From contig CAXAMN010023729.1 of assembly GCA_963970005.1 (NCBI GenBank), positions 571,551 to 635,550 of the forward strand: DNA of 64,000 nucleotides. The letters are read 5' to 3'. Of this stretch, positions 34,475 to 44,524 are shown in pieces; position 1 is the first letter of the stretch; each line of letters starts with the position of its first letter. The notes beneath the pieces were generated by a model, which saw nothing but the letters and a program-made list of their open reading frames with translations, was not told the origin of the DNA and did not search any database. The translations under genes and the position numbers were made by a program. Origin of the DNA: Durusdinium trenchii. Lineage: Eukaryota > Sar > Dinophyceae > Suessiales > Symbiodiniaceae.

Positions 34475-34879
34475 CTCAAAAAATATGTTTGGCCGATTCT
34501 GGCATCATTCTAAACTACAAAAATTGTAAATGAATGAGGGTCTGACACGTTCTGAAGCGTTTGTCCCAACGGTTGTCTGGCAGATGTAGTCAATGGTGTG
34601 CAACCTGAGCGTGGGAAGTTTCGATTTGACTGGATCAAATGGAGCAAGATTCCTTTTGAATTCTCACGGACCTACGCATTGAAGACAGGTAGCACCACTA
34701 TTGGCAATCCTAGAAGTAGTAGTGCTCGGCTGGTTTTCTGTGTGAGCGCCAGTGGCGAGCACTTCCAACTCTGACTGCCCTTTGCCATGGCTATGGCAAA
34801 AGAAAACGCTGGAACAGGAACAAAGGATTGAAGAATCGAAGGAGCCGACGGACGACTGCAAACGGCAAACTTGGAGGCC

Positions 34880-35823
34880 TCAACACATCTGCGTTCTGTA
34901 AAGTGCGCAAGCGTGCTTGATCATATTGAAAATTAATATTGGAACAGGTGATGTTTCCTGCACCATGCTATCCAGCTCAAACGGAAATGCATACGACTCC
35001 AGGAAAAAAGGTACCTTGATTTCAAGGCCCTGCAATCTGCATGATCTATATATTTCACGGGACATGTGAAACCTAAGGCCACGCTTCAGTCAAGATCTAA
35101 ATTTTCCCATCCTGCGTACAACTTGGCCAATTGCCACCTTAGAGCGGTGGCAAGTTGTGCAAAAAGCGATACTGTCAACAAACTATGCAAGGTGATTGAA
35201 CGAAAAAACTGAAGTTGCTCCAGGAATTTGACCCCAACACACTGTTCACGTTAAGTAGTACTCTGGTAGGCTCTCCAGACTTTTAAGATCCAAACGCCCT
35301 GCTAATGCCACCGTTTGTGGCCCAATAGATCGAGATCCCTCCCTTTTGGGTAGTGTCCACCTGGAGATTTACAACGCAACTTGTCACAATTGATCCCAAG
35401 CATGCGCTGCTATATCATCATGCATGCACGTCCTTGCCAAACATTGCCATCAAATCTTTGGTTGATGCCTACTGGCCAGCCTGCAGTTTGACTCCTTCGG
35501 ATTCACTGACGTGGGCTGCCAACTCCTTATCCGCCTTGTTGACGTAAAATCCTGCCGTACTCAGCCTTGGATCACACTTTACATTTTCAGCTTCAATCCC
35601 TTTGCATGCATGTGAGTATGCTTGAACCTGGGCCTCCCGCAGAACACCGATTGATTTCCCTTTCTCCGGACCAGACATCGTGAATGACCTCGTGCATGAG
35701 TAAAAGCGGATCACGGAACATGCTGACCGATCGTAGCAAGTAAGGTAGCGACTTCCTTGTGACCTTGTCTGGGATTCTAGTCGACAACAATGGATCCTTT
35801 TTTGCGAGGCTCCGGACCTTCAA
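34880..35823 (-). CDS. Hypothetical exons of element 2
   Basis: Two overlapping minus-strand frames have coding character. 35823-35690 reads VRSLAKKDPLLSTRIPDKVT and then LLRSVSMFRDPLLLMHEVIH. 35670-35470 reads REAQVQAYSHACKGIEAENV and then GFYVNKADKELAAHVSESEG. A frame change between them implies a short intron or a frameshift near 35690. This may be the 5' part of the methyltransferase-like gene. No domain recognised. Confidence 0.4.
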
Positions 35824-35956
35824 GAAGTTGACTGCCTTGCAAAAAACGGCATAATTCGGAGAGACTTAAACGTGGGCAGGTTGAGCGAGCATTACTGCTG
35901 AACATATCAAATTGAACGATGTACTTTTGATCGATACGATCGGCATGGTACGTACG

Positions 35957-36918
35957 TTACAATGGCCCGCTCCGGAATCCCACTGTGGCCTCTTTGCTAG
36001 TGTCCGTTGGCTCTTCTGCAACGCTCTCTGGAGGCTCAGCTTCATCGGAGGCCGCATCTGTCTTTGCTTTCTTGCGACTAGCACTCGAACTTGACGGCGC
36101 GAAGGAAGCTGGGTTTGCTGATGGCCTCTTCCTTGGAAGGACTTTTGGGGATTCTTGTTTTGCTCTTCCCCTGCCCCTTGCTCTACCTCGACCCCTTCCC
36201 CTTCCTCTGCCTCGAGGTCTACCACTTGCCTCACGATCTTCGTCTGACTGATTGTCCCTGTGGTCCCGATCCGGGTCCTCCTCATCTTCCTCCGCATCCT
36301 TCAATGCTTTTCTCACAACTCTTTGTGCCTGCGCCCGACCAAAACAACTAAAACTGGGCAACAATCTCCTAATCTGTCAAATTCACAGCGTGTGGTGCAT
36401 GGCGTCTGTGGTGCATGGATGCCTTCATCAAGTCCTCATTCCGGCAAGTTTTTGCCAACTCTTCCTCCTTCTCATCAGCTGCTCGTTCAAGTTCTTCATA
36501 TTCAGAGGGCAATGGTGCCAATGGACGGCGATCCTGCAGTAGAGTTGCCCATATCATATGCATCGGTGAGCCATGATCTAGTGTAAAGACGTTAAAGAGA
36601 AACATGTTATCCGGCCTTGTTTACTCCTTTTTTCCCATCGTCTTCGCTTACCACCTCTGCCTCGCTGATCCCGTCTTTTGCCTCTTCTCTTGGCTGGTCC
36701 TCCCCACCTCCATGAGCCTGGCTTTCCTCGGAAGTGTTTCTGAAGACCTTTCCTACCTCGTGGTCTTGGTACCATGGTTCGACTGTCTCATCATCTGTGC
36801 CTTGCTCTTCCTCTGCGCCCTCCAATGGATTGCTCAAGTCCACCTCAAGCTCAGTAGCGCTGCAGTCCTCCCCATCAAGCGATGGCTCTTGTGGTGCTTG
36901 TGTCTCCTCCTCGTCCAC
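35957..36918 (-). CDS. Acidic and Arg-Gly-rich cargo protein of element 2 (multi-exon)
   Basis: 36918-36607 encodes a Glu/Asp-rich segment (TQAPQEPSLDGEDCSATELE and further). 36560-36370 reads PLPSEYEELERAADEKEEEL, which is helical. 36350-35957 reads ALKDAEEDEEDPDRDHRD, then an RGRGRGRGRARGRGRA tract, a basic KRPSAN...SRKKAKTDA stretch and an acidic tail. RG-rich and K-rich tracts suggest nucleic-acid binding. Its place in element 2 corresponds to the acidic/Lys-rich gene of element 1. Confidence 0.45.
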
Positions 36919-37244
36919 GGCCTTGTGACAAGCGCTGCGCTGCGTATGGGTGAACGCATGGCGGTTAGTAAGTTCTAGAAACTAAAAATCAATATTACTG
37001 CCTGTGCTTTTCACAAACATGCACTGCCCAACCAGCCTTTCTGGGGGCTGCTGGACCACGGCTTGGAACTTTTTTGCCCTCCGTGGACAAGAGCCCCTCG
37101 TCCTGCCAAACAACATACTAAATCGACGTTCCTCTGCCGATTGCGCGCCTCCAAAGTGGAACGGATTACTTCCTTGATGTTTTGCATCAATGGATGGCCT
37201 GGCCTGGAAGGTCAGCAACAAATCAATCACATTCAATCACCAAT

Positions 37245-38678
37245 TCAACCGGACACAACATTGAAAAGCAAAACAACTCTTAGTCTCGCAGCACAATTCA
37301 TGCAATGAACCAGGTTTGGCCTCGCTGCCCGATTGTTCTGGAAAAGCTTCATGCAGTGGGCAGCCATTGCCCTGTGGATCGATCCCTCGCGCGACGCCCA
37401 AGCCTTGGCAATTCCAAAATCAAATGGTGCCATGTCCAAGGTTGAACTAGGATCGACGTCGGATACTGTCAGACGATGGATCGAACAGACACTTCGAGCA
37501 GCATGACAAAGCAGCTGATTGTAAGTCCAAGTCGCTGTGTTCTGCCAACGCTGGAACTTGGGATTTAGATTGAATCGCTCAGAAACTTCTGCCAAAATCA
37601 CCTGCCCACTCCAAAAAAGATCAATGGTAGAGGGTTTGGAAAAATTGCACTCCACTATTCACTGCACTAGTTGCACTTGATCTCAGCATCACAGTTTTTT
37701 CACCATGCTGCGCCTGCACCTCCATCTTCCGTGGAGGACGAGCTGCAAAGCTGGCCAAGTAGTTGCAAACGAAGTCGTAGTTAAGCTCGACCTGTGGCGG
37801 CAAGAAGCAGAACCGCAACTTTAGTTTTTGTATTCTAGCTAGTGCAGCGCCAAACTAAACTTGGGCTAAGACATCGATTTCTGAAATTGTGCTTTTGCGT
37901 TCCTCTCCCTCTTCGAGCTTGAGCTTCACAAAGGAAAATTGCGGAACCTAGGGTTTTCACATTGGCCTAAAACGGTGTTGCTTAAAAATGGTTTCCATGC
38001 TGATTGCAAGAGAATCTGCAATGACCTGAATTGCATTAACGTGCAGTCTGAAAACCATGCCCTTTGGTGTACTCTTTCGAATTTCTCTTTTCCTCTCATT
38101 GACCCAATCTTCCTTTCCAGCAAAATCAGCATAAAATTCCTGCCAGTCAGGAGTTGAGACTCCTCTTGAAAAAAGATTGCATGCAGGCAGTCCTTCAAGA
38201 GAGCGAGTATGTGAGGTCGCAGGTTGCGGTTCTTCCTACTGGACATGACTCGACCTACAAAAAAATGGTTGCCGGCAGGAAACAGATTTCCCCTTGAGCC
38301 AATTGAATCCAACAGAGGAAGAGAGAGATCGAAGTGGTCGTGCAACTGCAATGTTCATTCATTTAATGCAAATCGATCCACAAATGACATCTTCAGAAAT
38401 CACGGGCGCACCAGCGGCACTGCATTCCCAATCCACCAGGGATTGTGCAAACGCCGTGTCCAGCAAGGCACTCTGCATTCGATAAGTTCACCCACCATGG
38501 CCCACAAAGTATGCGAGCTACCGTGCCCACTTGGTGCAATATTGACTAGACTGTTTCGCTTGCTGGACACCTCGTGTAGCTTCTTGAACTTGCGCTGCAA
38601 GCTAAACTGAAGACCTGTATGATTTTTCATTAAAAAGTCTCTCATGACAACCGACATCCACTTAGCCACTGAGCCCAT
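37245..38678 (-). CDS. 5'-most hypothetical cargo exons of element 2
   Basis: Minus-strand stretches with protein-like composition are about 38600-38400 (KKLHEVSSKRNSLVNIAPSG), about 37800-37690 (QVELNYDFVCNYLASFAARP and then RKMEVQAQHGEKTVMLRSSA) and about 37600-37330 (VILAEVSERFNLNPKFQRWQ and FDFGIAKAWASREGSIHRAM). The joins are unresolved. The last stretch looks like a folded helical domain but I do not recognise it. First in transcription order from the right end of element 2. Confidence 0.4.
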
Positions 38679-38719
38679 GAATGGACCCGGACAGGATCAT
38701 AGCTCACTGCAGCTCCAAA

Positions 38720-38896
38720 GAGCACCCGGTGGCAGGTACAAAAAAAACAACCGACCTGGATACATAAAAACATCGGTTTGGGTGCCAATAAACCTTCGAC
38801 CATTAAGCGCAGAAACGTCGGAGCAAAGTAGGCTGTTTGGCAAGAAAACGTTGGTGTCCACACAGAGGTTTTTTTAACGTCGGATGACGCCCAGGG
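38720..38896 (-). repeat. Element 2 right terminal region
   Basis: On the reverse strand it begins CCCTGGGCGTCATCC, then GTTAAAAAAACCTCTGTG, then variants of the GGCAAnAAACGTnGGTnTCC motif (about 38838-38860) and CGACGTT words. The outer five bases and the GTTAAAAAAACC block correspond to the left end. Confidence 0.65.
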
Positions 38897-38900
38897 TAGA
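38897..38900 (+). repeat. Target site duplication TAGA (right)
   Basis: CAGGG of element 2 is followed by TAGAGTTTGTTTTG, exactly where the array unit continues. It is the partner of 25565-25568. Confidence 0.8.
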
Positions 38901-39400
38901 GTTTGTTTTGTGAAGCACGTCAATTCTCTCTTGGGAAACGTCTTCGTGAGCCTCTTAATTCAATTCTCTCCTGGAGAACGTCTTCGTGAGCCTCTCATGA
39001 TTTCAGGATAGTTGAAACCCTCTTGAACATTCAGAAAGAGTGCATATGAAATTCTAATCACGAAAGGTGTTCCCCGAGGGGATCGAAAGGTGTTCCCCGA
39101 GGGGATACATACCTAGAGTTTGTTTTGTGAAGCACGTCAATTCTCTCCTGGGGAACGTCTTCGTGAGCCTCTTAACTCAATTCTCTCCTGGAGAACGTCT
39201 TCGTGAGCCTCTCATGATTTTAGGATAGTTGAAACCCTCTTGAACATTCAGAAAGAGTGCATATGAAATTCTAATCACGAAAGGTGTTCCCCGACAGGAT
39301 GCATACCTAGAGTTTGTTTTGTGAAGCACGTCAATTCTCTCCTGGGGAACGTCTTCGTGAGCCTCTTATGGTTTCAGGATAGTTCAAATCCTATGATGCT
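38901..39400 (+). repeat. Right half of the ~0.2-kb tandem array
   Basis: Units start GTTTGTTTTGTGAAGCACGTC at 38901, 39118 and 39312 (periods 217 and 194). Each contains two copies of a TCTCCTGGnGAACGTCTTCG half-unit. The last unit decays near 39370, and a degenerate ACGAAAGGTCGCC...GAGGGGATAAA remnant follows at 39519-39545. The 23-bp difference in period comes from a duplicated CGAAAGGTGTTCCCCGAGGGGAT. Confidence 0.85.
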
Positions 39401-39545
39401 CCGATTCAATGCTCACCGATGATTTGACCCATGGGGCAAGTTTGTTTTCCTAAGAATCTATTTGAACATTTCGAGAGCATATGTTTGAACATTTAGAGTG
39501 CATATGAACATATATTTACGAAAGGTCGCCTCCGAGGGGATAAAT

Positions 39546-40052
39546 CACCATGTCGAACCTTGCATTTTTGTTCCTGCCTCTCGCGTTCTCTTCTCTTCCC
39601 GCTGTCCTACCTTTCGTGTCTCCCTCCTCTCAAGTCCATTTGGCTGGCTCTCCTGGTCAGTGGTCCACGAGCGACGTTGGACGTTGGTCTGGCTGGCTCG
39701 GCCACAAAGCACGCGGAGACCGGGATTTGAGGAAAGAGGGAAGATCCGAATGAGGAGAAACATGGAGAAACTCATAGAAACTCATACCTTTTCTTGAAGA
39801 GCAATTCCAGGATGATTCGCGGGGCAAGCCGGTGCGGGTGTCAAATGGCTTCAACGTGCGAAGATGCAGTGTTTTGTTTGTTTGTTTGTTTTCAAGTTGA
39901 GATTGGTTGGGAGTGACTCAGTACATGGTCAGCAAAGTGGGTTCAGTACGTGGGCCCTTTATTAAAAAAACGGCTTGAACATCAAGATTTGGAACAACAT
40001 ATTTGGTTTGTACTCTTCGATGGCTCTAGTTAGTAGGGATTGTAGGGGACAA
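39546..40052. other. Host spacer
   Basis: No gene supported. Overlapping short frames occur on both strands near 39550-39800; none has a motif or splice support. A TTTG tetranucleotide run lies near 39873-39890. Confidence 0.4.
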
Positions 40053-40397
40053 TCACACACGAACAGACAGGCGCATCACATCATGCCAGGCGCATCCAAG
40101 TGAGACTGGCTTGATTGGAATTTTGCCGTGTTTGTGAAGCAGGCTGGCATATGCATCCTTGTTCATAATGAGCATCGCTTGCATGGCTACCGCTGAGACA
40201 TCACTGATCTCACGATTTCCCACACAGCCCAGTCCAGGTGGTTGCCATGGTTTTTGAATTGCAAGTGCTTCCATGATCTCACACGCCAGTATCTGAATTG
40301 CAAGTGGTGTCCTTTCAGTCTGTAGACTATTCGGTGCCATGTTTCGGCTTTGACCTTTGAGGTCGATCTGTCCAAGGATGTTTGCCTTCAATTCCAG
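40053..40397 (-). CDS. Hypothetical protein, 3'-terminal exon
   Basis: An open minus-strand frame of about 115 codons ends in TGA at 40053 (RLSVRV-stop). It has convincing protein composition: KANILGQIDLKGQSRNMAP, then LAIQILACEIMEALAIQKP, a Gly-rich link, SDVSAVAMQAMLIMNKDAYA, and GKIPIKPVSLGCAWHDVMR. The alternation of helices and short loops suggests a compact domain. I do not recognise the family. Upstream exons probably lie between 40.4 and 41 kb but cannot be fixed. Confidence 0.5.
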   Translation of the reverse strand: MELKANILGQIDLKGQSRNMAPNSLQTERTPLAIQILACEIMEALAIQKPWQPPGLGCVGNREISDVSAVAMQAMLIMNKDAYASLLHKHGKIPIKPVSLGCAWHDVMRLSVRV

Positions 40398-42367
40398 TGG
40401 GAGTGTGAATTACATTGAATTACAGAATTGGAACCAAGTTGAACCAAGTTGAACCAAGTGCCAAAACCACACAAACCGGTGCATGTGCATGTGTTCAATG
40501 AAACTCTTGCATACCAATACCTCAGAAACCCAAAGTAACTACGCTCACAACTCCTCTCGACTCCACTCATCTCCAAACTAATCTGCCTTACCCACATACA
40601 AGATCATATAAGGCATGTAATATACATAATACATCTTCGGATTCGTGATATTCAACTTTTTAGAGCGCCAGGTCCTCGCCCGGGCAGTCGTCCCATCGTT
40701 GGACCGGAACCCCGGAGTGGAGAACGACCGGTCCGGAGTACTGGAGCACACGGTGGGGGTGAGCTCCATAGGGCCCCTGAAGCGGTGAATTCAAGCGTCT
40801 CACCAATATAGTATGTGGTGAGCGTTTCCTGTGTGAAACCGTTCAAACATGTTGTTTGGCTCACTGGAAATCCCCCTATTTATCGCCCTGTGGGAAGAAA
40901 AACACAGGACATACCGAGCGAGTGACCGTGTGGAATACAAGTTTAATATAGCAGAACTTGTCAACTTGCCCTTGCGTCATTTTAGCTTCAATGTTCTTTA
41001 CACCCATCTAAAAACCAAACGATTAAAGAAAAACTATTTGAACAACGGCCATGGCCTTACACCAAATGACCCATCTGAAAAAAATAACACACACACACAC
41101 TGTCTGACCTCTTCTCCCGAAGCCAGCACTCCGTCGTTCGAGGTCTTGGCCCCTTTCGCCTCCCAGAGCTGCCTGCTACTCGGTGGATCGAGTGGAGGTC
41201 CGGTGAGGAGGTCCGGTGGAGGTCCAAGAAATACAAAGGTAGGTCAATGGGGTCGTATTTTTTGGAGCAAGATCGATGTGTGCAAATTGACAAATTGAAT
41301 GATAAGTAGCTAGGCTTGGAGTGCAGCTTGGAGTTTGAATCCTGGTTCTGGGTGAGTACTGATCTCCTCATGGGCGCAATGGTAGAGTATGTGGTGGTGG
41401 TCCATCCCTGTTCTGGACAGTGGCAGCTTTTGCTAACTGGTCTTGCGTGGACTACAATGACTACAATCGCACGAAGGGAGTATGCAGGGCAGACCATCAT
41501 ATCACCAACCAGTTGGTAATCAGTGCGACAGAAACAGTCGTCTAATATTAAACAATATTCTATCATCTAAAAATAGTCAAACAGTGGTTATTGTAAAATG
41601 CGATGTCGCACAACATCTCTCCGTTGCTCCGGCTAGTCCCTTCCATCCGAGCCCAGGTTTACGGGTTGCCTTTTGCAACGCGGTTCGGCCGTTGGGTGGC
41701 CCCAGAACGGCCGCCACGCCACGCTGATCCAGTCCACCTGATTGAAGCTTGGGCCACTCAATGGAAGATATAGCTATAGCTGGCGACCCTCAGTTAGATA
41801 AGAAAAAACACAAAAAGAGAATGACTCAATATAAAGATATATAAAGATGTTTTATGACGATTTTGGTATGAGACTTCTCGTGCGTTGAAGGAATGGAGAC
41901 CGATCAGGATACACGTGCCACAAGGACTGCTTGACGCACAGCACACGAGGTCCCGTTGATTGATGTCCGTGGGTAGTCCCAAGTCCTCATTGGCTTTCAT
42001 GCCCAGGTCTGGTTAAAAGAATTGTTGCTCTCACTGAATTGCTTGCACCAGGACAGTTCTTGCAATGTGTTTGGCTGGAATCCATGGGCGCCCCAAGCGT
42101 GTTTTCCTCGTCAGTCTTCCCTCCAAGCGGGCGCCCAAGAGTCACACGCGTGACTCCCAAGACGACACCGAGGCCCCGCTGGCGGCACGCTGTGCTTCCG
42201 GTGCGCGAAAACGGGATGGATGCTGCTGGGTTGGAAAGTCTAGCTGTATATAGAAGTTGAAGGCAGTGCTACGTTCGTACCCTGAAGGCATCAGTAGAAA
42301 TCAGTGCAACAGTTCTTTTTGCGCTGCCCCCGACCCTGTATCTTTGGAATGGTTCAGAGTCAAGCGG
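40398..42367. other. Host region with weak coding character only
   Basis: No firm gene. Candidate plus-strand exons are about 41120-41245 (Pro/Gly-rich, splice-like ends) and about 42080-42230 (RPKRVFLVSLPSKRAPKS-like, basic), but frames compete. A (CA)n stretch lies near 41088-41100. Confidence 0.3.
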
Positions 42368-43380
42368 TCATGTCCCACAACCATCTATGTATATATTGTT
42401 GCAGGGGGGGGAAGCCCTGAAAGTAGCACTCGTTTTTGCGTGAGGGGATATTGAACACTCAAAAGTTGCGTCATTGGCAATGCACAAAGCCGTAGGAAAC
42501 CTGGTGGGCTTTGTGAAAGTGATGAGGCGCACTTCAACGAAAGAGTAATTTGTTCCAATGAAGATGTTTGATTGGTGATGTCCAAAATACTTCACATTAT
42601 CCTCCTTTGCCTGGGAGGCAACCATTGCCAATGACATGACTATATAATTGATCTCTTTCAGGTAGACACCAAGACCCCGTCCTCAATAGGACAAAGTTTC
42701 TTTCTGGGTCTTCAGTCCTTTGGGGTTGCCACTCCCCAGCAAACTCGACTGGGTTGCTGAGGGACATCTTCCCACCATCTTTCAATGAGGAGGGAAGACA
42801 ACTAGAATCCAAGTGAGTTATTTTTTCAGGCAGAATACGTAGAACCTCGAGGCGAGGGCTCTTGCACCAACGGCTTGCGAAAAGACAATTGAACTGTCCC
42901 TTTCACTTTCTCACTTTTAGTTGAAGCAACGAGATGATTTTGATGTGGAATCATTTGCGGCGGGGTCTGTGAAACTTATTAAACCACACAGACCACACAA
43001 ACGAGTAGTTGGAACCCTAGAAGCACCCTGCCCAGATCCATCTGGAAGGAAAACAACAAAAACGCGTCAGCCTGGGCCCGTCCCTGTGAAAGGTCAACAA
43101 CCCACCAGCCCCCAGTTCCAGATCCGATCCAGATCCGTTCCATGGGTTCCCCTGAGTCTCTGGGTGTGTATTAAAATAGGGGGCAGATCCCAAGGACATC
43201 CTGGAAGAAGCAATATAATATATATATACACCACTATTAAAACGCAGACCCTGGAGAACAACTGTGTGTTCTGAACATTGGAACGGTCTTCTTTGGACAT
43301 GTCCAATGGGATTATCACAAATGGTTCTCCGGCCTTCGCAGCTGTTGCTTGGCATCCCCGGACATACCCCATGCAAGGCT
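42368..43380 (-). CDS. Multi-exon hypothetical protein
   Basis: Four minus-strand stretches look coding. About 43380-43250 reads GYVRGCQATAAKAGEPFVI and IPLDMSKEDRSNVQNTQLFS. About 43205-43090 reads MSLGSAPYFNTHPETQGNPW. About 42790-42680 reads KDGGKMSLSNPVEFAGEWQ and PQRTEDPERNFVLLRTG. About 42610-42420 reads KEDNVKYFGHHQSNIFIG, SFVEVRLITFTKPTRFPTA and FECSISPHAKTSATFRA. Together they suggest one gene of at least four exons. No domain recognised; exon phases not verified. Confidence 0.45.
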
Positions 43381-43687
43381 AATGGGATGTGTGTAATCCG
43401 CATCTTTGGTGTCATCTTTCTGGGAATTACAGTAGTTGGAATTAGTAAAAAAACAACAGAGGTTGTAATTAGTTGGAACTTTGGATCCAAAGAGATTTTG
43501 GTGGCATCTTTGGAAGGTCAACATTGGTTTCTTTTATAAATACTTGGAGCATTTTGGATCGAGAAACAACTGGCCCCCGCACGACGACGGGGGAAGTGTG
43601 CACGCCTTGATTGATGAGTGCCCTTGTCGCGCTTCATGATTTTTTGTCACCCGTCAAGATGTGCGATGTGCATATTGTTTTCTTAGA

Positions 43688-44309
43688 TCAGTTCTGCTTT
43701 GCATATTGTTCAAAAGAAAGCCCCTTGTCATGGTGACAGATGGTGTGCTGTTTTTGTGCAAGAGACTGGGCAGATGCGCTCTTTGGCCACCTAGCTTTCA
43801 GAGACCTCTCTACTACCTTGCTGGGCAAAGCCGGGAGTAGAAGGTTCGACAGTTTGATGTCCCTGCTGCTACTCCTTCGAGCTTCCCAACACATACGCAC
43901 ACACACTTTTTCCCAGGCAAAATAGATGGCTTAGGGCCCACAGGTTGGAGAGAGATCTTGGTCTTTGGGCTGTGTATGATGTATATCCAGGAACAAGTAC
44001 ACACCCAGAGAACATAGATTGGAACAAAGGTCGCACTATTCATGAAGGGGGAGCATTCATGTAGTAATAAACAGGATAGATAGATTTGCTGAGAAGTTCG
44101 CAACGATTGTTGCTTGGTGATGCTTGCTTCACGGTGTTGCATTCCAACCAATCATGTTCCATGTTCCGGTGAGGCAATCTGTACAACTCGACATGACGCT
44201 CAGGCAGTGTTCCACTGCTTTGCGTTCGACAATCATCACACCCAACCGCCACTGGCCTCTCTGACCTCGCCGTCACTGCGCCAGGTGAAGCTAAGGACGA
44301 GGCCGGCAC
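43688..44309 (-). CDS. Possible exons of a minus-strand gene
   Basis: 44300-44060 reads DDCRTQSSGTLPERHVELYR and then NMEHDWLECNTVKQASPSNN. 43890-43690 reads SRDIKLSNLLLPALPSKVV and KARWPKSASAQSLAQKQ. RDIKLSNLLL resembles a protein-kinase catalytic loop (HRDxKxSNLL), but no DFG, glycine loop or other kinase motif is visible nearby, so I do not call a kinase. May be the 3' part of the gene at 44525-45703. Confidence 0.3.
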
Positions 44310-44524
44310 CGTGGTCTCCGGGACCCCCTAGCATCGATCTCCTATGTGTTGTGACGGAAGACTTTCATGGCGAAAAAACCTCCTGGAGGAACTGTATGGA
44401 ACAACATGGAACAACAGTGTCCAATATATTTCCAAAGTGTCCATAACATTGGTACAATAGTTTGGAGTGTGGTTGGAACAGCTTCCAAAGCTGTACTTGG
44501 TCATCCATTTCCCCGCCGAAACCC

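Larger units (their letters stand above)
25569..38896 (-). mobile_element. Element 2: 13.3-kb class II (DDE) transposon with cargo genes
   Basis: A sharply bounded insertion in a tandem array. It has CCCTG...CAGGG termini, a TAGA duplication on both sides, and imperfect subterminal inverted similarity: GTTAAAAAAACCACTGTT about 20 bases inside the left end and GTTAAAAAAACCTCTGTG at the same depth on the other strand at the right end. All recognisable coding is on the minus strand. In order of transcription it holds hypothetical exons (38.7-37.2 kb), acidic and Arg-Gly-rich exons (36.9-35.9 kb), a methyltransferase-like gene (34.5-~32.6 kb), a Lys-rich/coiled-coil gene (31.6-28.96 kb) and a DDE transposase (28.6-26.04 kb). 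A 4-bp duplication and a Tnp2-like transposase suggest a CACTA/Chapaev relative. The superfamily name is inference. Open frames with phase-consistent introns suggest a fairly recent copy. Confidence 0.8.

Noticed and set aside
43840-43890. RDIKLSNLLL as a protein-kinase catalytic loop
   Set aside because: No His before it, no DFG or other kinase motif nearby. Treated as a chance match or orphan fragment.
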